A stretch of DNA of 64,000 nt from Angiostrongylus vasorum (taxonomy: Eukaryota; Nematoda; Chromadorea; Rhabditida; Metastrongylidae), in the NCBI GenBank assembly GCA_018806985.1, contig JADANN010000108.1, positions 868,001-932,000 of the forward strand, written 5' to 3'. Every line of letters starts with the position of its first letter. Within the stretch, counting starts at the first letter, position 1. Made by a program: the position numbers and the translations under genes. Shown here piece after piece: positions 1 to 11,260 of the stretch. The notes beneath the pieces were generated by a model. The model saw nothing but the letters and a program-made list of their open reading frames with translations. It had not been told where the DNA came from and did not search any database.

Positions 1-9
1 ATGCTATCA

Positions 10-115
10 CAAGTCAATGTATAGTTCAGATATGCATTCATCAACATTCATGCTGTTTGATGAAGTCGAATGCATGGTACATAACTAAGGGATTAAGGCC
101 GAGAGCTTGATTCTT
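10..115 (+). repeat. SINE-A 3' half
   Basis: Matches the 3' body of the tRNA-derived SINE-A family: the block reading tgatgaagtcgaatgcatgg, followed by a degenerate copy of the end block (gggattaa...gccgagagctt). The tRNA-like head lies outside the window or is lost. Sense orientation is plus. Confidence 0.55.
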
Positions 116-360
116 CATCCTTTGTGAAAAAGTGTCGCCTAGTAAAGCTCATATAGCGAAGAAATCGATATTGAGTGCATAAACGAAATAAATATGAGGG
201 AAAAGTGCAAAAAAACTAGGAAAAGATCCCAACTCTGCTTTCTGCAGTGGGTCAAGATTGCGTCGGCAGGGAAAGCAAATTGGCAGAGACCTTTTTAGAA
301 CAGGGTTTTAGTGTGTTTCAATAGAGAATGAAAAACGAGGCCTTTGCTCCATTGAAAAGC

Positions 361-960
361 TAACACGAGGTTGTTACCATATACTCGGTTTAGAGGGCGG
401 ATAGCACAGTGGTAGTGATGTCCGTTATCACGAGCATGGTGCTAGTTCGATTTCGCTCCGGGCCAACCAAGCCTCTCATCCCTCCAGGGTCGAGAAATTG
501 GTATCGGACTTGTCTGAGAAAAAAATCACTCTCTGCAATCCAATTGGGAACGCTCCAGCCCGGCTATCTCAGAACTCCAGGGAGAACTGCTCGACCAGCA
601 TTCTACGACATACAAGATGAAATGAAAATCCGCAAGCAGCAACCAAATCCATACGTAAAAACATGGAAGGTTTTTGTTGACAATGGATGCGAGGCAACGA
701 ATCGAATGTGAGAAGAGCTGGGATCCACACAACAGACGTGAAGACGGATCAAATAAAAAAATAAATAAATAAAAATTTACTCGGTTAACGCTTCGACGTC
801 TTCGTCTTCATCAGAGTCGACGATCCGAGTCGATGGTCCGGATTCGTCTTCCCGATGTGGTGCCTTCGTTGTCGAGCCGAGTCGGATCTTCTTTAGTGGA
901 GCATCGTTCGAATAAGGCCATCTCAGCCGGTAGCGCTCTTTTATACGTGCTTGTTGTTGT
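361..960 (+). repeat. dispersed repeat E, split by a SINE
   Basis: The segment 361-390 plus 787-960 (ctaacacgaggttgt..., then tcttcgtcttcatcag...) resembles 7105-7270 (ctaacacggggttgcc..., cttcatcttcttcag...). The two halves are separated by the SINE-B insertion at 391-777. Family identity is unknown. Confidence 0.4.
391..777 (+). mobile_element. SINE-B, near complete, with target-site duplication
   Basis: A 387-bp tRNA-derived SINE. The head has an A-box-like stretch (tagcacagtggtagtg, 401-416) and a B-box-like stretch (ctagttcgatttcg, from about 442). The core shared with SINE-A follows, then a family-specific body and an (AAAT)n-type tail (about 748-775). It is flanked by the 9-bp direct repeat tactcggtt at 382-390 and 778-786, as expected for LINE-mediated insertion. 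A 100-codon open frame inside it is incidental. Confidence 0.75.
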
Positions 961-1171
961 TGATATAACTAACCGTTGGTAATAGTTTCTTTCTCAACGA
1001 ATAATCCATCCTGCCGAAGTCGGTATTAGATAGCCTTGCACAAATCGAACTAATATCATTGAGAACCGACCTACATTAAACTTCGGTAAATTATTACCAG
1101 CGGATAGTCATACCAATAACAATCGTCCTGTACAAAAGAGCGCTGCCCGGTGAGATTGCCTCATTCCGCGA

Positions 1172-1375
1172 CACATTCGGCTCTGATCGACACCAAGGGT
1201 ATGGGCCAGGCATTCGATTCCATTAACACATCCGGTTCATATGATGATTTGCACCGCTCTATCGATCTGTGAAGTCAGTGTTTTCGTCCTCTCAGAAAAG
1301 TCTGCTTCGAATTTTCCGACCTCGAAAGGATGGTGAGCTTGGCTTGGCCGTGACGTGGGGTTAAAAAAGGGACCA
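1172..1375 (-). repeat. SINE-A, degenerate
   Basis: Reverse-orientation SINE-A. The order is end block (attcgattccattaa...), then a copy of the agtgctgctatcctcccaga block, then gaccccggagggatggaagg-like sequence (gacctcgaaaggatggtgag), each with many substitutions. It looks like an old copy. Confidence 0.45.
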
Positions 1376-2074
1376 TGTTTGTATTGCAAGGCACCTGTTA
1401 CAGACGTCTCTAGAGTTTCGATTTATTACGTTAATTGTTAATGCTCTAAGGTAGTCATTGTATTTTCAGGCTTCCGTCAAAAACGTTAATCCACGTTTAC
1501 AGTGTTGGTTTTTTTTTCAGGAAATTCCTCATAAAATTAGATTAACATTTGTCTGATTTCACTATAGCAACGCTTAAAGAGAAATATCTCATCCATTCAT
1601 TGCCCCGATTCCACCTCCGACATTCGCCTGGCTGAAAAAAAAGATATCACGCGCACAAAACAAATCAGAATGAATCCGAAGAGAATCTTAAGTACTTCGA
1701 GTTGGCCTTCGAAATGATTGGCCGAGGTGTTCCTTGCAAGCCCAAGCAAGCTGTGCTCACAGGTGCCATCCACCTAACATTCTCAAGTACGAGCACACCG
1801 TGCGTGTGTATAGGAACACCTCCGTGGATAGCGGGTTGCAACGCGAAGAAGGAAATGAACACATGCTGGAGCCAGAACGACTTGTTAAGACAGGCCGCCT
1901 CTCTTTCTCTCCCACCATTTTTTTTACACGCTCATGCTACCTCATTATTTGCTTTCCCTTCGTAGTATTGACACAAATGAATAGTGCTGTCGGTATTGTG
2001 AGGAGGACAGTGTTTATTCAATTTCAATGAGAAGCATAAAATCGAGTAAATGAATACTTCGCCGATAGATTGAT
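1376..2074. other. no gene recognised
   Basis: Only overlapping short open frames in several frames (for example 1702-1965 and 1734-2030) without splice-site context or family resemblance. I see no convincing gene here. Confidence 0.4.
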
Positions 2075-2945
2075 TTGCGGTGGACTATTGGCGTAACGGG
2101 TCAGTGCTTCCCTATCTGCAGACAAATCCAGCACCAGTTTCCCCCAACCCGGAGGAGTTGTATTGCAGAGCATTCCAGTGTTGCACCGTATGCTTTTTAT
2201 CGTCGACTAAACTTTATAAGGGTGTTAGTGAAGAACAGATTGATTTCGTACGTACCAACCACGCTCAAAAGAATGAATGTCTCCCAATGCTTCAGTTACG
2301 TCAGTCGGGAAATCAACTTGATGAACGAATTATTAGCTCCAGAGTTGAGCAGGAAGAGGCGAGAGTCTTGACGAGCCTTCAAGAGCATCGAGGATGTATG
2401 CAGTAAGGAGAAGAAAGAACATTTGAACTCTGTGTTCACAGCTTCGACTCCACGACTGTCCCTGCGTTAGCGTATGCGTCAGAAACCTGGTCGCTACGTA
2501 GACTGAATGAAGGATCAGTCGCATTAGTGCATGCGCAGTCGAAAGGACGGTGCTAGGAGTATCCCGTCTCACACAAGTAAAGGATGGGATCCGAAGTTCC
2601 GACCTGCGTCAACGATAAAAAATCAAAGATGCCGTTCTGTACGCCAAACAATCGAAGATAAGGTGGACCGGACACGTAATGCTTATGAACGACAACCGAT
2701 GGACAAAAGCCGTTGGCGACCGGATTCGTCAGAATCTCAAACGCACAGCGCGAAGACCACCGATCCGATGATCAAAGTTCTCTATGAAACCCTTAAAGGA
2801 GGATTTGCTCAACGAGTGCCTAGAGCGAGCAGAAACCGTTCGGTTACTTTTAGACGCGACAGGGAGAAACGGAAGATTTACTGGGGCCCGCTTGAGTCGC
2901 TCGACGATCAACGCGACGTCAGTTGTTAAATGTGCTGTTTTTTGT
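2075..2945 (+). pseudogene. RTE-1-like retrotransposon, 3' relic
   Basis: A 5'-truncated, frameshifted copy of the 3' third of the RTE element that is also present at 42.1-45.0 kb. Recognisable blocks in order are LLAPELSRK (about 2330), ASETWSLR (about 2477), the stretch matching VLYAKQSKIRWTGH (about 2635-2680) and the terminal W-x-PLESLDDQ block (2880-2911). Multiple stops and frame changes rule out function. Its orientation is plus and it stops near the 3' end of the full element, as expected for target-primed insertion. Confidence 0.7.
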
Positions 2946-3769
2946 AATCATAAGCTATCAATTTGGGCATCCACTGGCCTACGTGTAAATAAAGTAAAAC
3001 TTCCCTCTCCCTTCATTTACTAGTTTTTCATTCCATGCTTGTGTCAGTGTTTGTATAAATGTACGTGCATAGGCACAGCTCTTACCAGAACAATATGTTG
3101 TGCACAATTTCTGTTCCATTTAGGCTATCGTGCATCTGTTCTATTCCCTTCCATCAACTGTTTCATCCCTTCGCTGTAAAAAAATCTTTCAAGATACCCA
3201 TCGTCAGTCTAGCGAAATTTCGTTGCGTTGTGCGCACTGCCAAGCACAAGGATTTGTTTTTGATTTCTCGCCACGCCAAACCTCAAACCTAGGTAATTAA
3301 GGCTTTATATTAGTAGTATTAATACAACAGTCACAACTCAGTGATAACTACAAGTGCATATCGATTAAGATGCACAATAATGTGTTCAATAGACAGAAGC
3401 AGCATGCGTAAGGAATTACATTAACGAGACCGTAGAGGGTTCTGCAATAGAGTGATAAAGTGTGAGGTATTATTAATCAACTACTGCTTATGGGAATAGA
3501 GCACAATGATTAAAGCACAATGAGGAAGCAAGAAGGAGAGGAGGAATGTATGAACAGTGTCAAGGTGAATGGCATGACGTTATGTTAGAATTGTGGGAAG
3601 AAGGTTGAAAGCCGTCAGGTAATTCTATTCCAGGTGCTTAAGGATAAAGAGAGAAGTAAGGCATGTACGCCGTATTGTGTGATGTATTGTGTAAAGTGTT
3701 TTTAAAATAGATTAGAGGATGAATACCACTAAGGACAAGGAATACTAAATATAAGAAACATAGCCCAAC
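2946..3769. other. no gene recognised
   Basis: A+T-rich spacer. An open frame at 3059-3292 has no splice context or recognisable motif. I see nothing else. Confidence 0.4.
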
Positions 3770-3960
3770 ATGGGAGGCAGGTAGCAGTGTGATAGCGATG
3801 CCGTTCACCACGAACACGGTGCTGGTTCGGTCTTGCCTGAGCCCACTAATCTCTCATCCCACAGGTAATGGGAAATTGATGCTAAACCTTTGTAGGAACA
3901 GTCTGCTTTTTCTCGATTCAAGTGGAAACGCCGTATACTATATCCGGCTATCCTATCTTA
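3770..3960 (+). repeat. SINE-B 5' part
   Basis: tRNA-like head (tgtgatagcgatgccgttc at 3788, B-box-like gctggttcggtcttg) followed by the common core (cactaatctctcatccc) and the SINE-B-specific stretch ending in the ccggctatc block (about 3946). It breaks off where the MITE half at 3985 begins. Confidence 0.5.
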
Positions 3961-3984
3961 CTTTAAGCCTAAGCCTTAGCCTAG

Positions 3985-4125
3985 GCCACCACACAATGTG
4001 GGTACTTCGTGGTGAGCGCGTAGCACCCGGAAAGGGTAATAGCGCGTTCGTTCCCCACAACAAACATCTGCTGTCCGGAGTTTTGCTAATATCACAGCAT
4101 TGTTGTGGCTGTAGTCTATCTCAAT
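3985..4125 (+). repeat. foldback (MITE-like) element, right half
   Basis: Matches the right arm of the palindromic element at 13775-14185: ggtaatagcgcgttcgttcc, then the caaacatctg..ccggagttttgc..atatcacagcat..tgtggctg order. The left arm is absent. Confidence 0.45.
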
Positions 4126-4431
4126 GCGTTTTTATTGAAGCTATGAGATAGTCAACAATGTATTCGGAATTATTACCATAGTTTACATTTACCCATTTTG
4201 GAAGCCGGTATTTTACGCACCACTCAGCAGCTGTGGAGAAGTCCTCCGACAATATGGAAGAATTTCATCGAGGTCAACTCGGTTTCGAAGGGTCCATAAA
4301 GCAAAAATCTGCTAGAAGACAAATGAAATACATCAGGCCTATTGCGACATCTCTTCTACTCTGAAATTTTGGAATTGAAAACTACTTGTGGAAGATTAAT
4401 GACAAAGAATGAGGCCTTCATGGATCAATTC

Positions 4432-4640
4432 CTCATGGATGCACTACTCATTCGACACCGTTAAGCATCGTTAGAGGTGATTGAATGCATCCTGGTCTTT
4501 ACAATTACTCGCGGTGGCCTACCGATGTATCGAACCAGTGCAGCTATCTTCCTAAACAAGTCTGGTACCAATTTCGCGACCTTGAAGAAACGGAGGACTT
4601 GTTGAGCCAGAGGCACTGGTTAGATGCGCCGTCCGACCGA
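4432..4640 (-). repeat. SINE-A, inverted partner
   Basis: Reverse-orientation SINE-A body and core: gaggtgattgaatgcat at about 4470, ggtggcctaccgatgtatcg at 4513-4532, then the agtctggtaccaattt block. Its head end points towards the plus-strand copy at 4718, giving an inverted pair separated by about 80 bp. Confidence 0.65.
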
Positions 4641-4717
4641 ATGTGTTTTTGGCGGGTCGAAACATTATCAACACATATCTTATGGATTTTTTTGTGTTAC
4701 CAACATTTTATAAAAGC

Positions 4718-5010
4718 CGCGTAGTGCGCAGTGGTCAGAGGTGCACTGCAATACACGTGAGATCGATCCCTGCGTCTTCGACTAACTAAGCCTTTCATCC
4801 CTTGTTGGTCGACAAATTTGGTACCAACTTGTCTTGGAAGATAGCAGCATTGGTTGATACGTCGCTAGGCCACCGCGAGTCGTTGTAAAGGCCAGATATG
4901 CATTCAATCACCTCCAAACGATGCTTAATGAAGTCGAATGCATGGCTCATTCCTAGGAATTGAACAACGCCGATAGTTTTAACCTTTTTGTCCTTTATCA
5001 ATATTTTGTA
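4718..5010 (+). mobile_element. SINE-A, near full length
   Basis: tRNA-like head (gcgtagtgcgcagtggtcag at 4721-4740; B-box-like gagatcgatcc at about 4758), core (aaatttggtaccaacttgtc), body (gccagatatgcattcaatca) and end (aacgccgatag...tcctttatc). The tail is a short CTTTATC-type repeat rather than poly(A). Confidence 0.7.
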
Positions 5011-7100
5011 CCTATACTATAAAAGTGAACATACTGCTTAACGTAGCCAGTATTCATCTCATATCGTGCAAGGGACGAATACGGAAGCCCTCATTAATCG
5101 CAAACTAAGAGGAGTTTGAAATGAAATATGACGATACCGCATTTCAATCAACAAGAGACCAGAGTTTAGAGATATTTGGCACATAAACTGGTGGTGTTTG
5201 CTTACTCATGAAATTCACGAACCATTGAAAGGATATTGAGTTAGATCTAGGAACGAATTTGACGCGATTCACTTTCGATACGAGGCGGAAGTGTCGTGTC
5301 ACAAGTATTGTGGCTGGGTTTCATGCGGTTTCATCACCATAACTCATTTACGTAGTCATTACACTTGTTGAAGGCAATTATGAGTCGTATAGAAGTAGTT
5401 CAACGAATGCTCCCATATTCCAATGTTTACATTCTTTTCTAACGACAACGTCACTGTTCTAGGATTTCGAACCACATGAGTATTCTTCCTTCCTTATACG
5501 ATCGAACTTCACTTACTATAGGAATCACAATATTCCATTCATTCTGGTCGTTGTCTTGCATCTGTCACTCACTAAAGTCTTTGCACTTGCAGATGAATTT
5601 AGCAGCGAAGCGAAACCACAAATTGCCAACTTTCTAATGCGGAAATATATTAGTGGAAATCAGCTCCTTTCTGCAAATCGTTCGGTGTTGATATGAAGAA
5701 TCTAAACCTAGGACAAATGAGTAAGCTATAAGCGGAGAGCAGTTCAAGAACCACCGTGTACGTTGAAGCCATGGACCATAATACTAGGCTGGTATGGCTT
5801 CTTCTGGATATCGAACATTTCTAGGGAAGCTGAGGTGGTCTCGAGCACAGTTTAGTACTTTGGAATCCAGTGCCATTATGTGTTTGGAGCAAATTTTTTC
5901 ACTAGAATGAGTTATGATCACGTTGTAAATCTCTGCAGTTACGATTGCATACGCTGTAAACCATAATTATGTTCAATATTTCGATACAAAAGGAAACGGT
6001 CAGACTTTATGGACCCCAAAAAATCTTGGTGCAACATTTATTTCAGCGAAATCTCTCTGGTTGGGCAACTTCTCATTTTGCCGTTAAGATATGCAGACCT
6101 GACAATTTCCATGACATGGCGTTCAAACATCGTGGTAGGAAGTCGCCACTAACTGTAAACTGGACTAGGATTTGCCAACATGCTGCTCTTTTTTTTCCAA
6201 GCCGCTAACAGTTCTGGTTTTGTTTACTCTCAGCTAGTCTTTCGGGTTAAAACGTCGAACAGTAAAATGTCGAACAGCTCCTTAGCTTAGACAAGCATGT
6301 GACGTAAACCCATTTGCTCAACATCCAAATTCGACACTCAGGCAACGCATTCTCTACGATGAGATAGAAAACCATTAAGCGGTTTTCATCTGATTTATTC
6401 TATTAATGCAGCTCCACATAAAGCATTTATACGAGGAATTACTTATTCATGTCATTCGTAGGTAATCTGAGTTGGAGCGCTTAGAATCCAACCTTGACAT
6501 AGCACTTTCATTTTAGAACAAACGTTATACGGACTCAAACCAGTTGCACTAAATACCTTTACGAACTTGGAGCAGTCCATGATGGTGAAAGAAGCGATTA
6601 TCAATCCACCATGCATTATTCGATCTTAGCATATTGCTTAGAGCTCGTTCTACAGCCATGGACTGGTATGGTTACATAGATCTAAAGTTTCTAAATCCTT
6701 TGCAAGTTTTTCTTTCTCGCAATCATGCAGTCTCAATCCACAGTCGTCTTCACAGAGTTTGAAAAAGTGCAATATAGAATAAAAAGTCAAAAGTTCATTG
6801 TAACAAATAATCCTAGTCTCGGTGTGGTGTGGTTGTTAATCAAGTTATTAATCGAAGAATTTCACCTGAAAAATAGTTCACTTGTAAATCACTCACCAAA
6901 TATATAGAACGGTTTGCTGGTCTCACCGCTATTATTTGCCCTGGTTTCAATTGGCTATCGAATGAATAAACGTAGTGAGGTAAGAAAATTCCTGAATATA
7001 CTGAACTGAAAATGGATACTATGGTATCCAATAGTTGGCGTTAGAGGCTAATTTGTGCATTTTAAAAACGATCTAAATTCACTGTAACTATCACCTACTC
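5011..7100. other. no gene recognised
   Basis: I see only short open frames without splice context and no repeat that I could match elsewhere in the window. Confidence 0.4.
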
Positions 7101-7104
7101 CTTC

Positions 7105-7270
7105 ATAGATAAACTAACACGGGGTTGCCATAAAAACTTCATTCGGTTGATGTCTTCACAGCCTTCATCTTCTTCAGCTCCGTATTGATCCGAGCCGAAT
7201 ATCCACAGCTATTCTTTCCTTCGATTTGGATCTTCGTGGTCGTGATTGGAATATCATTGTAACTAACTTA
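7105..7270 (+). repeat. dispersed repeat E
   Basis: Second copy of the sequence that the SINE-B at 391 inserted into (ctaacacggggttgcc... cttcatcttcttcagctcc). Diverged. Useful as the uninterrupted version of that site. Confidence 0.35.
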
Positions 7271-8106
7271 CTGACGAGAATGTGATAAATATAAAAGTCA
7301 TGAGTGAATGAAAACTATCTCGCCTCCCAATTTCAAATGCAAATATCAAAACCCATTTCCCATCTTACACGACCCAACCCGATGCACAGATCCTAGCAAT
7401 TCTTGTATTTGATTCGTTTTCTCACATTGATAACCCATGAAAGTCTTCTTATTTGTGAGTTCCTTTACCTTCCTTCTTCTTCGTGAATGTGATGTTAGGT
7501 TGGCCAGAAATAGGGTATTTTATTCGTTGAAGTACAACCATCAGGATATAGATACCTTTACCAACAAAATGCAACTTAATATCCTCCATCATGATAAGGC
7601 TCTAAACCTCTGCAGTTCATAGAAACTTTTTCCTTTTCTTCCTCATTTACTCGGACATTGATACCAATGTAGAGACCCAATTTTGTCTGGCAGAACACGG
7701 TGATGTCCCAGAATACATGAGTGCTATGCGGTTGATGGATTATTCTTGAAAAATCCCAAGTAATCTTCTGTCATCAGCATTTCGATCGATTTGCATTTTT
7801 AAAGGGTTTTGTTGTAGAAACCACTTCCAAAAACTTCCCTTTATAACGATAGGGACAAGTCACTTTCCATAAATCTGTCAGTTTTCCAAATCCTCAAATA
7901 TCCTAATTATCGATTTATTACCGCAATTCATCACGAAAGCCATACGGTACACGGCTTCGAAGACTCTTCTACACCTACCATAAACCATGGCACACGTTTG
8001 TTGTTCTTTTATCATGACTTCCACTACTTCGGCTATTGTATTTACCAGCTAACAATTACCGTATAAACGCCTGATATACAACTGGTAACTCCTTCGAATT
8101 CCGCTG

Positions 8107-8120
8107 CCATTTCAGATCCA
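8107..8120 (+). promoter_or_regulatory. candidate spliced-leader acceptor for lury-1
   Basis: The sequence ccatttcag ends at 8115 and lies 5 bases before the start codon at 8121. A TTTCAG directly upstream of an ATG with almost no 5' UTR is the usual picture for spliced-leader trans-splicing in nematodes. Confidence 0.55.
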
Positions 8121-9339
8121 ATGCAATTTTGGCTTCGACTCATTCTTGTGTGCTGCTACACTGTGCTTCTACTCGCCACCGACGAACAACTGGAAAAGAG
8201 ACCGGCACTACTATCCAGATACGGTAGAGCGCTCCTATCGCGGTATGGAAAACGATCACCGAAAGTCATCACTCCTGACGATGGTAAGTCGGAGTTTTCG
8301 ACAGTAAAGACACAATACAAATTCTTCTTGGAGAAAATCCGCCAAACACATTCGTAGAATACATTTCATCCCATTGCAAAACATAATAGAGAAAATAAAA
8401 GAAGTATGCTGTAGAGGTTCGAGACAAGAAATTGAAAACTGGAGTTACGGTGAGATTAGAAAAAAATGTTAGTTCTACTTCTCCAGGTTATTCAAAATTC
8501 CGATTTCTGTCGTTGTTCTTAGTAGTGTTGAAATAAGTACAGTCATGAGTTGTCTCGAGAAAAGATTACACTTGGATATTTCCTTTACAACCCATGGAGG
8601 AATGAAATCTCGCAACGTCAGTAGTCCTACAAATACGGGAAACCCGACTTGAGTTCCTCATCGTTCTAAGAACATGGTGAGAAAATGACTCATCAATTAG
8701 TTGTAGTTAGCCGATGAACCGAGGAACGAGATGAAGTCGAACACCTAGTAAGAAGACTTTCTAATACTACCGATATCTAACAAAGTCATGAGCCAAGGTT
8801 CCAGAATTGTCTAGCAATCAGGTGATCATAGAACTGCATCCGTTCTGCTTCGACCTACCTTCCAAAACCGTCTCTGGAAACCCATTCTCGGCTGTCATCG
8901 TAGATCCTCACGAGTGTGCGATTTCTAATAAATGAATTTAGCACCGTGTTAATTTGTGGGCTACAAAAAAGTGGATTCACCGTTCCTAAAAAAATTCAGT
9001 GAGCGTCTAATATACCGTGAAAACATTGGGGCAATTGCTCAGTATCACTGAAATTCAAGTTGTAGTTCTTGTGATGGATATGTTTTCCTAGAGAAGTGAG
9101 CTTGCTAGAAACGAAAACAGCTTCATATATGAACATTACTTAAGAACTGGAAGAAAAATAGGAAGAAAATCGCGGGAATTTTTGCGAATTCGGGCAAAAT
9201 TCTGCTAAAACTGGGGGTGGACATCAACTAGATTTACTACTGACATGTTTATTTGTTCTGTTCAGAGTTGGTATTGTGTCGAAGTGTGAATGGAGAGTTT
9301 GTGTGCACGCCATACGCCGACGACACCTGGCTTAAGTGA
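8121..9339 (+). CDS. lury-1: luqin-like RYamide neuropeptide precursor
   Basis: Encodes a secreted precursor of amidated RYamide peptides, which in C. elegans (LURY-1) act on NPR-22 and modulate feeding and egg laying. Exon 1 is 8121-8283 and exon 2 is 9266-9339 (phase 1 join), giving 78 residues. Residues 1-19 form a hydrophobic signal peptide. Residues 26-45 carry KR-PALLSRYG-R-ALLSRYG-KR: the first peptide, PALLSRYamide, is identical to the first C. elegans LURY-1 peptide as I recall it, and the second is ALLSRYamide. The sites around them are dibasic KR, except for a single Arg between the two peptides. Exon 2 adds a C-terminal stretch with two cysteines eight residues apart (C-RSVNGEFV-C), the paired-cysteine tail typical of luqin precursors. 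A poly(A) signal lies at 9513. An alternative last exon, 8805-8935, also fits in phase. Identity is firm; the 3' exon choice is inferred. Confidence 0.85.
8805..8935 (+). CDS. alternative terminal exon of lury-1 (candidate)
   Basis: After the acceptor ggttccag (ending 8804) an open frame of 42 codons in the right phase for exon 1 runs to TGA at 8933-8935. It also contains two cysteines (in the contexts HPFCFD and PHECAI) but much further apart than in the 9266 exon. AATAAA at 8927-8932 overlaps the stop. This could be an alternative 3' end or a chance frame. I prefer the 9266 exon because of its cysteine spacing and its normally placed poly(A) signal. Confidence 0.3.
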
Positions 9340-9512
9340 ATCGTCCGTCGTGTCGCATTCGACGCCACTGACCAATGCCGTCGTCCACCTGGAACGTCAT
9401 CTTACGTTCTGAATATCTTGCTCTATTGCTATTATAAAAGATTAGCTGCTCTCTGACATAGGTGTTTCCCGTACGATGACACTCTTAAGGTAAATAGATG
9501 AAGATTGAGCTT

Positions 9513-9518
9513 AATAAA
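9513..9518 (+). terminator. poly(A) signal AATAAA, lury-1
   Basis: Canonical AATAAA 174 bases after the TGA of the preferred last exon. Confidence 0.4.
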
Positions 9519-10854
9519 ACAAAATGTCAGGTCAGAAACGACAATTCTTAAACGATTTAAACTTGCTAAATACTTGTTTATTCGGGAAATTTTGAGCTTA
9601 TAGAAGAAAACATTAGGGAAATATCCTCAAAACGGTTGAAAAATCAGTGCAAATCCACTTCATATAACTCCAGACATGGGAAACTCCCTACTATATATTT
9701 TTCGAGCTTCAATGCAAAGAAGTACATGACAGTTCTGACAGCCTCTGATGAATTGCCTTTCCTTATTTCCTCGTTTGTAATACTTCAGCAGGAACGATTT
9801 AACTAGTGTTTTGGATTTCTCATTCTTAGTTAACTGAACTAGGTTCCATCACGATTTGCACTCACTAATAATTTGAAATTTGGACAAGATTTTCTTTCCC
9901 TGAGGTCTCAAACCGATTTACTTCGGGCTAGACTTTCGTGAAATGAACGCTTAGTGCAGATCCGAACAACATCCTAGAATACTCTCCAGACAACTATGAA
10001 GTGAGAAAGCACTGTAGAGCTTAAAACTATCTAGTCAAACTTAGACTTAGTAACAAGGTAAATCATTAAACTGAAGAACGTTTTATCAGAAATTCAATGA
10101 CAAGAATAACAAACTAAAATTATAACAATCAGTTTATTGCGTCGATGGAAGACTAAACTATAGACAAGAAGCAGTTCAAAAACCATCGTCCGCCGAAACC
10201 CCAGTTGATTATGCTGACCGGCGAGGGATTAACTCGACGCAATGTTAAACATTTTGGAATACAGATTTCATGCCGTTACAACATCTAGAATAATCTCTTG
10301 ATCAATGAGGAGAACTATGTCCACTTTGCATGACTACACAGTAGTGATCAAATATGCTATAAATTATTCCACTGTTTTATCCATTACTTGGATATATAGA
10401 TGGACCATCTTCAGAAGATATTTGCGCTTCGGTAGCATTTCCACTAAAACAGCACTGGCTGAGAAAATTTCTGGATTGTAGCCCTGAGCTCTTTTTCTGT
10501 CATATTTTTCTCAGATCACAACTATAAACAGGCACCAGCAACTACGAATTGGAAGGAGGTTCACTACCTGGAGATCAGGTGTCTTCCATGACGGCGTCCA
10601 CCACTAGCTAGGTTTATTCTTGACTATGCTTCCGGATAAAAGTGGCTTGGGCGAGTATATACAAAGTGACATATTACATAATATGTCATAACTGTATAAT
10701 TTTGTGAGTGTAGGCGATTACTCAAGTGCAAATAGGCAATTGCAGCAATATATTAAAAAAAATACCTGAGTCCATACATTTTACTTCAACTCTAGGTATC
10801 TACCGTGCATTCTGCATCATGTATAATTAATAGTAAAAAACTAATACTAACTTA
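9519..10854. other. no gene recognised
   Basis: Spacer without convincing exons. About 10380-10450 (acttggatatatagatgg...) weakly resembles one edge of the RTE-2 5' fragment that follows. Confidence 0.35.
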
Positions 10855-11260
10855 CTTACTTGGATACTTGGATGGCACGTCTTCGTTGGTTGTGCGGGCT
10901 CCAGCATAATTTCCATTTTTCGGAGTTTTGCTGACTTAACCATTGTGGTTTCCTGGATTTCCAAGGTCAGGCTAGCCAAAGTCTGCCCTAGGTCGTCACC
11001 ACCACAGGCAGTCGCAGCCCTCGTGGATAAGGAGATTTGCCACCATGCGAATACTTTGATACCAGAATGGTGGTAGATTCTGATATTGGTTTACTCTTAA
11101 CTGGCCTTCCCAATGGAAAAGCCCGAGTTCTTCTCAGCTTGGGAGACCCTGCCGGCAGGATGAATCCTCCGCTATACACCACAGACTGACACCCAGCAAC
11201 ACCTCTCACCCACGATGAGGCGGTAAACTGTTTGGAAGATAAATACTAATTGCTGGTTTA
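10855..11260 (-). repeat. RTE-2 5'-end fragment without coding part
   Basis: About 400 bp recurring at 45115-45290, 47722-48100 and, in plus orientation, 48180-48560 where it runs into RTE-2 coding sequence. Marker blocks read in sense (minus) direction are gcggaggattcatcctgcc and aaggccagttaagagtaaac. The copy here has no adjoining endonuclease or reverse-transcriptase sequence. The 73-codon open frame inside it is not a known protein. Confidence 0.6.

Noticed and set aside
391..777. 100-codon open frame at 409-711
   Set aside because: It lies wholly inside the SINE-B element and begins in its tRNA-like head.
9313..9324. YADD reading in the last lury-1 exon, resembling a reverse-transcriptase active site
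   Set aside because: No other RT motif is nearby, and the codons fit the luqin-precursor tail after a phase-matched acceptor. Chance resemblance.
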